From contig CAWELU010000008.1 in assembly GCA_963809965.1 (NCBI GenBank), positions 186,001 to 250,000 of the forward strand: a stretch of 64,000 bases of DNA, written 5' to 3'. This DNA comes from CAIWHR01 sp963809965. GTDB taxonomy: Bacteria > Pseudomonadota > Gammaproteobacteria > Burkholderiales > Casimicrobiaceae. The notes beneath the pieces were generated by a model. The model was not told where the DNA came from and ran no database searches. It saw only the letters and a program-made list of their open reading frames with translations. Shown piece after piece: positions 61,854-64,000 of the stretch (position 1 is its first letter; each line of letters opens with the position of its first letter). A program made the position numbers and the translations under genes.

Positions 61854-62287
61854 TGCAATGCAACTGAGCGAGCACTTGCCGGCATTATGGATGCCGGCGA
61901 TGTTGTTTGCGCTCTGTGTCCGCTATTGGCGGGATCGCGTTGAGCCACGCAGCGGCCGCAGTTGGCCGGTCCAGAGCCCGTCGCCCTTCATGTCTCGCGT
62001 CCCCGAAGCTGCCGTTCGCCACCTACGGGAGCCGACCCATTCCGGAAAAGCGGGTCCGCCGACAGCGGGCGTTCGGTGACGCCAAAGGGACATCGAGGAT
62101 TAGTCAGGTCCTTCCTCAAATCAATCTCGGGAAAGTTCGCAATCTCTAGGTCGCTCGCCCGTAAAGTCTGCCCGCAGATGCAAACCGGGTCACAAGTGCC
62201 GCCGCTCCAACCGGTCCGTAGCAACGCCAGTGCCGAAATTGCTGGCGTTGCTGCGTGCCGGGGCTACGTTTCAGGCTCCGCGACGGC
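61854..62287. other. Intergenic; short frame after the MBL gene
   Basis: A 73-codon frame (61858-62079, MQLSEHLPALWMPAMLFALC then VRYWRDRVEPRSGRSW) begins five bases after the MBL gene's stop. It could be the start of a truncated second gene, as the first 30 residues look helical and natural and the rest does not. The remainder holds GC-rich intergenic motifs (GCGGCCGCAGTTGGCCGG near 61950). Confidence 0.35.
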
Positions 62288-63112
62288 TTAGGACTTGATG
62301 AACGTCAAGAGATCGGCATTGATCGTAGGGGCTTCCGTGGTGGGCATGCCGTGCGGAAAGCCCTTGTAGGTTTTCAAGGTGCCATTCTTCAGCAATTTGG
62401 CGCTCAGTGGCGCAGAGTCGGCATAGGGAACGATCTGATCATCGTCACCGTGCATCACCAGTGTCGGGACCGAGATCTTCTTAAGGTCCGCGGTGAAATC
62501 CGTTTGGGAAAAGGCTACGATGCCATCGTAGTGCGCCTTGGCGCCCCCTGCCATGCCTTGGCGCCACCAGTTCTGAATTACGCCTTCGGAGGCTTTCGCG
62601 CCTGGCCGGTTATACCCGTAGAAAGGACCCGCAGCTACGTCGCGATAGAACTGCGACCTATTGTTGGCGACCTGCGCCTGAAAGCCATCGAAGACATCCT
62701 TGGGAAGCCCTCCCGGATTCGTGGCGGTCTTGACCATAAGCGGTGGCACGGCGCTGATAAGCACAGCCTTGGCCACGCGACTCTCGCCGTGACGCGCCAG
62801 ATAACGCACGACCTCGCCGCCTCCGGTGGAGTGGCCGACGTGGATGGCGTTCCTCAAATCAAGATGCGCGGCAAGAATCGCGACATCATCTGCATAATGA
62901 TCCATATCGTGACCGTCGGCTGTCTGGGTCGAACGCCCGTGACCCCGCCGGTCATGCGCGATGACACGAAAGCCGTGATTCAGGAAGAACATCATCTGCG
63001 CGTCCCAATCGTCAGCGCTCAGTGGCCAACCGTGCGAGAAGACAATTGGCTGTCCGCTTCCCCAGTCCTTGTAGAAAATATGAATTCCGTCCGTGGTCTT
63101 AACAGTGTTCAT
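62288..63112 (-). CDS. Alpha/beta hydrolase, non-haem chloroperoxidase-like (274 aa)
   Basis: The ATG giving MNTVKTTDGIHIFYKDWGSG is used; the longer frame upstream is not protein-like. The catalytic elements are the oxyanion segment FSHGWPLSADDWDAQMMFFL, DRRGHGRSTQTADGHDMDHY, the nucleophile in HVGHSTGGGE (Ser95), Asp in LVMHGDDDQIVPYADSAP, and His in YKGFPHGMPTTEAP. This is the cofactor-free haloperoxidase/perhydrolase group (CPO-type). It would be a cytoplasmic hydrolase, since no signal peptide is present. It stands alone. Confidence 0.92.
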   Translation of the reverse strand: MNTVKTTDGIHIFYKDWGSGQPIVFSHGWPLSADDWDAQMMFFLNHGFRVIAHDRRGHGRSTQTADGHDMDHYADDVAILAAHLDLRNAIHVGHSTGGGEVVRYLARHGESRVAKAVLISAVPPLMVKTATNPGGLPKDVFDGFQAQVANNRSQFYRDVAAGPFYGYNRPGAKASEGVIQNWWRQGMAGGAKAHYDGIVAFSQTDFTADLKKISVPTLVMHGDDDQIVPYADSAPLSAKLLKNGTLKTYKGFPHGMPTTEAPTINADLLTFIKS

Positions 63113-63675
63113 CGACTGGTCCCCATTGTTGTGGTCGCCATGAACCAACATTGCATGGTCGGCTCGCGTGTAGCAATCGCCACGGGCGGCGTGGCGGCGA
63201 CCGCACCAATCCACGCCGATTTGTGTTCGCGGCTCCGCCTGTTGCGGATTCGAAATACGCTACCGCTCATTTCGAGCTGACGCAACTCGCCGTGGATGTC
63301 TGCTACGCGGAAATCCTTGCGTTGACCTTGATGGCCGCTTGTGGCCGGTGACCGCCGCTGACCCGCGCCCGCCGAATGGCTGTTCCCCGTCTAACTCGGC
63401 CTATATGGACTCCCCCGGCAAAGGAAGAGACTGATCGATAGTTGTGGCAAGTCGGATGAGCCTGCAGTCGTATATCCGGCATCTGAATTGGGCTCGTGAT
63501 GGCCCGTGCCGACATGGAATCTGCGGACCTGGCTGCGCCAATCGTTGCAAGCGGCAAGCGTGAAGCTGCCGGCAGAGTTATCGGCGTCAAGCGAGGCGGG
63601 GAGGACCCGGGTTGCCATGGTGGGCGATCAATCTCTACGCAAGGCTCGGGGTGAGGTGAATACGAGGTAGCGGTT
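63113..63675. other. Non-coding stretch; right part is the 3' flank of an IS110-family transposase
   Basis: The 560 bases hold no protein-like frame. The part from about 63400 to 63675 follows the stop of the IS110-type transposase on the minus strand and probably belongs to the element. In the IS1111 subgroup a structured bridge RNA is encoded in this 3' non-coding end; in the IS110 subgroup it would lie upstream of the gene, outside the window. The precise IS end could not be fixed. Confidence 0.4.
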
Positions 63676-63999
63676 TCAGGTCGGCAGCGCGAACGCGGTG
63701 CGGGCAACTTTCTTCTGCAGACGAGCGGCGCCGTACGGTTCACCGTCGCGCAGCGTCGCGTAGCAGATGCGCGCCAGCTTGTTGGCGAGGGCACAGGTTG
63801 CCTTGTTGTGATTCGAGCGATCCTGTACGGCGAGCGCCCATTGCCGCAGGCCATCGACGGTCTTGCCGGCACGCACCGCCACGCTGGCGGCGCGCAGCAC
63901 CGCCCGGGCGCCGTGGGTGAGCAGCATGCGCAGGTAGCGGTCGCCGCGTTTGGAGATGCGGCCGAGATGACGGGTGCCACCGGAGGAATGCTCCTTCGG
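63676..63999 (-). CDS. IS110-family transposase, C-terminal part, cut by window edge
   Basis: Reading from the window edge on the minus strand: KEHSSGGTRHLGRISKRGDR, YLRMLLTHGARAVLRAASVA, VRAGKTVDGLRQWALAVQDR and SNHNKATCALANKLARICYA, ending ARTAFALPT. This is the transposase_20 domain of IS110-family enzymes, with the conserved Ser in the RGD-preceding loop (GRISKRGD). The DEDD N-terminal domain lies outside. The frame is intact over the visible 107 codons. Confidence 0.85.
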   Translation of the reverse strand, partial: PKEHSSGGTRHLGRISKRGDRYLRMLLTHGARAVLRAASVAVRAGKTVDGLRQWALAVQDRSNHNKATCALANKLARICYATLRDGEPYGAARLQKKVARTAFALPT

Positions 64000-64000
64000 C

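Overview
The window is a high-GC chromosomal segment, probably from a proteobacterium. The indicators are a class I PHA synthase, two good -24/-12 (sigma-54) promoters, a LysR regulator and many proteobacterial IS families. Betaproteobacteria seem most likely, but no rRNA or core marker gene is present to settle it. No tRNA, rRNA or CRISPR array was seen.

Left part (1-16000): the end of phaC, then a plastic zone. It contains two unrelated truncated ABC-type substrate-binding genes, a chimeric IS256 remnant, two copies of a small exported protein (4093-4626 and 9386-9928), a multi-pass membrane protein, a small exported hydrolase, a broken thpR, an IS30 element with clear inverted repeats, a radical SAM protein, a GNAT acetyltransferase, a Usp-like protein, a PIN-toxin remnant and several IS3/IS481 scraps.

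Centre (16068-49595): a nearly unbroken extracellular contractile injection system (eCIS, the Afp/PVC/MAC-type phage-tail-like particle). It begins with a sigma-54 enhancer-binding protein that has no sensor domain. Next come a -24/-12 promoter and a small DUF3467-like gene, then a second -24/-12 promoter just upstream of the sheath gene. The run then reads: sheath, tube, gp28-like protein, Pro/Ala-rich protein, Pvc16/Afp16-like terminator (DUF4255), AAA+ ATPase, small conserved protein, CIS tube/LysM initiator proteins, gp27-like hub, gp5-like spike, PAAR-like tip, gp25, two J-type baseplate proteins (the first frameshifted), a tail-protein-I/beta-helix protein and a DUF6519 protein with a Lys-rich tail. 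A two-gene ATP-grasp module follows. The run ends with four co-directional proteins carrying the eCIS core domain (DUF4157) and a fifth on the opposite strand. Their C-terminal parts all differ: Het-C-like, a Cys/His module, HExxxH, alpha/beta hydrolase, and one unknown. Most junctions overlap by 1-10 bases, so the particle genes are probably one transcript of about 30 kb. The likely logic is: the enhancer-binding protein activates sigma-54 RNA polymerase, the particle is built, and the DUF4157 proteins are the cargo.

Right part (49600-64000): a truncated tyrosine integrase fused to an IS30 remnant, a DUF599 membrane protein, an M13 metallopeptidase and an intact IS630 element with its TA duplication. 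The IS630 cuts the remnant of an integron integrase, which is followed by a GNAT gene in gene-cassette position. After that come an intact IS1182-like element, a divergent LysR/MBL pair, a non-haem-chloroperoxidase-like hydrolase, and the 3' end of an IS110-family transposase with a non-coding flank that could hold a bridge RNA.
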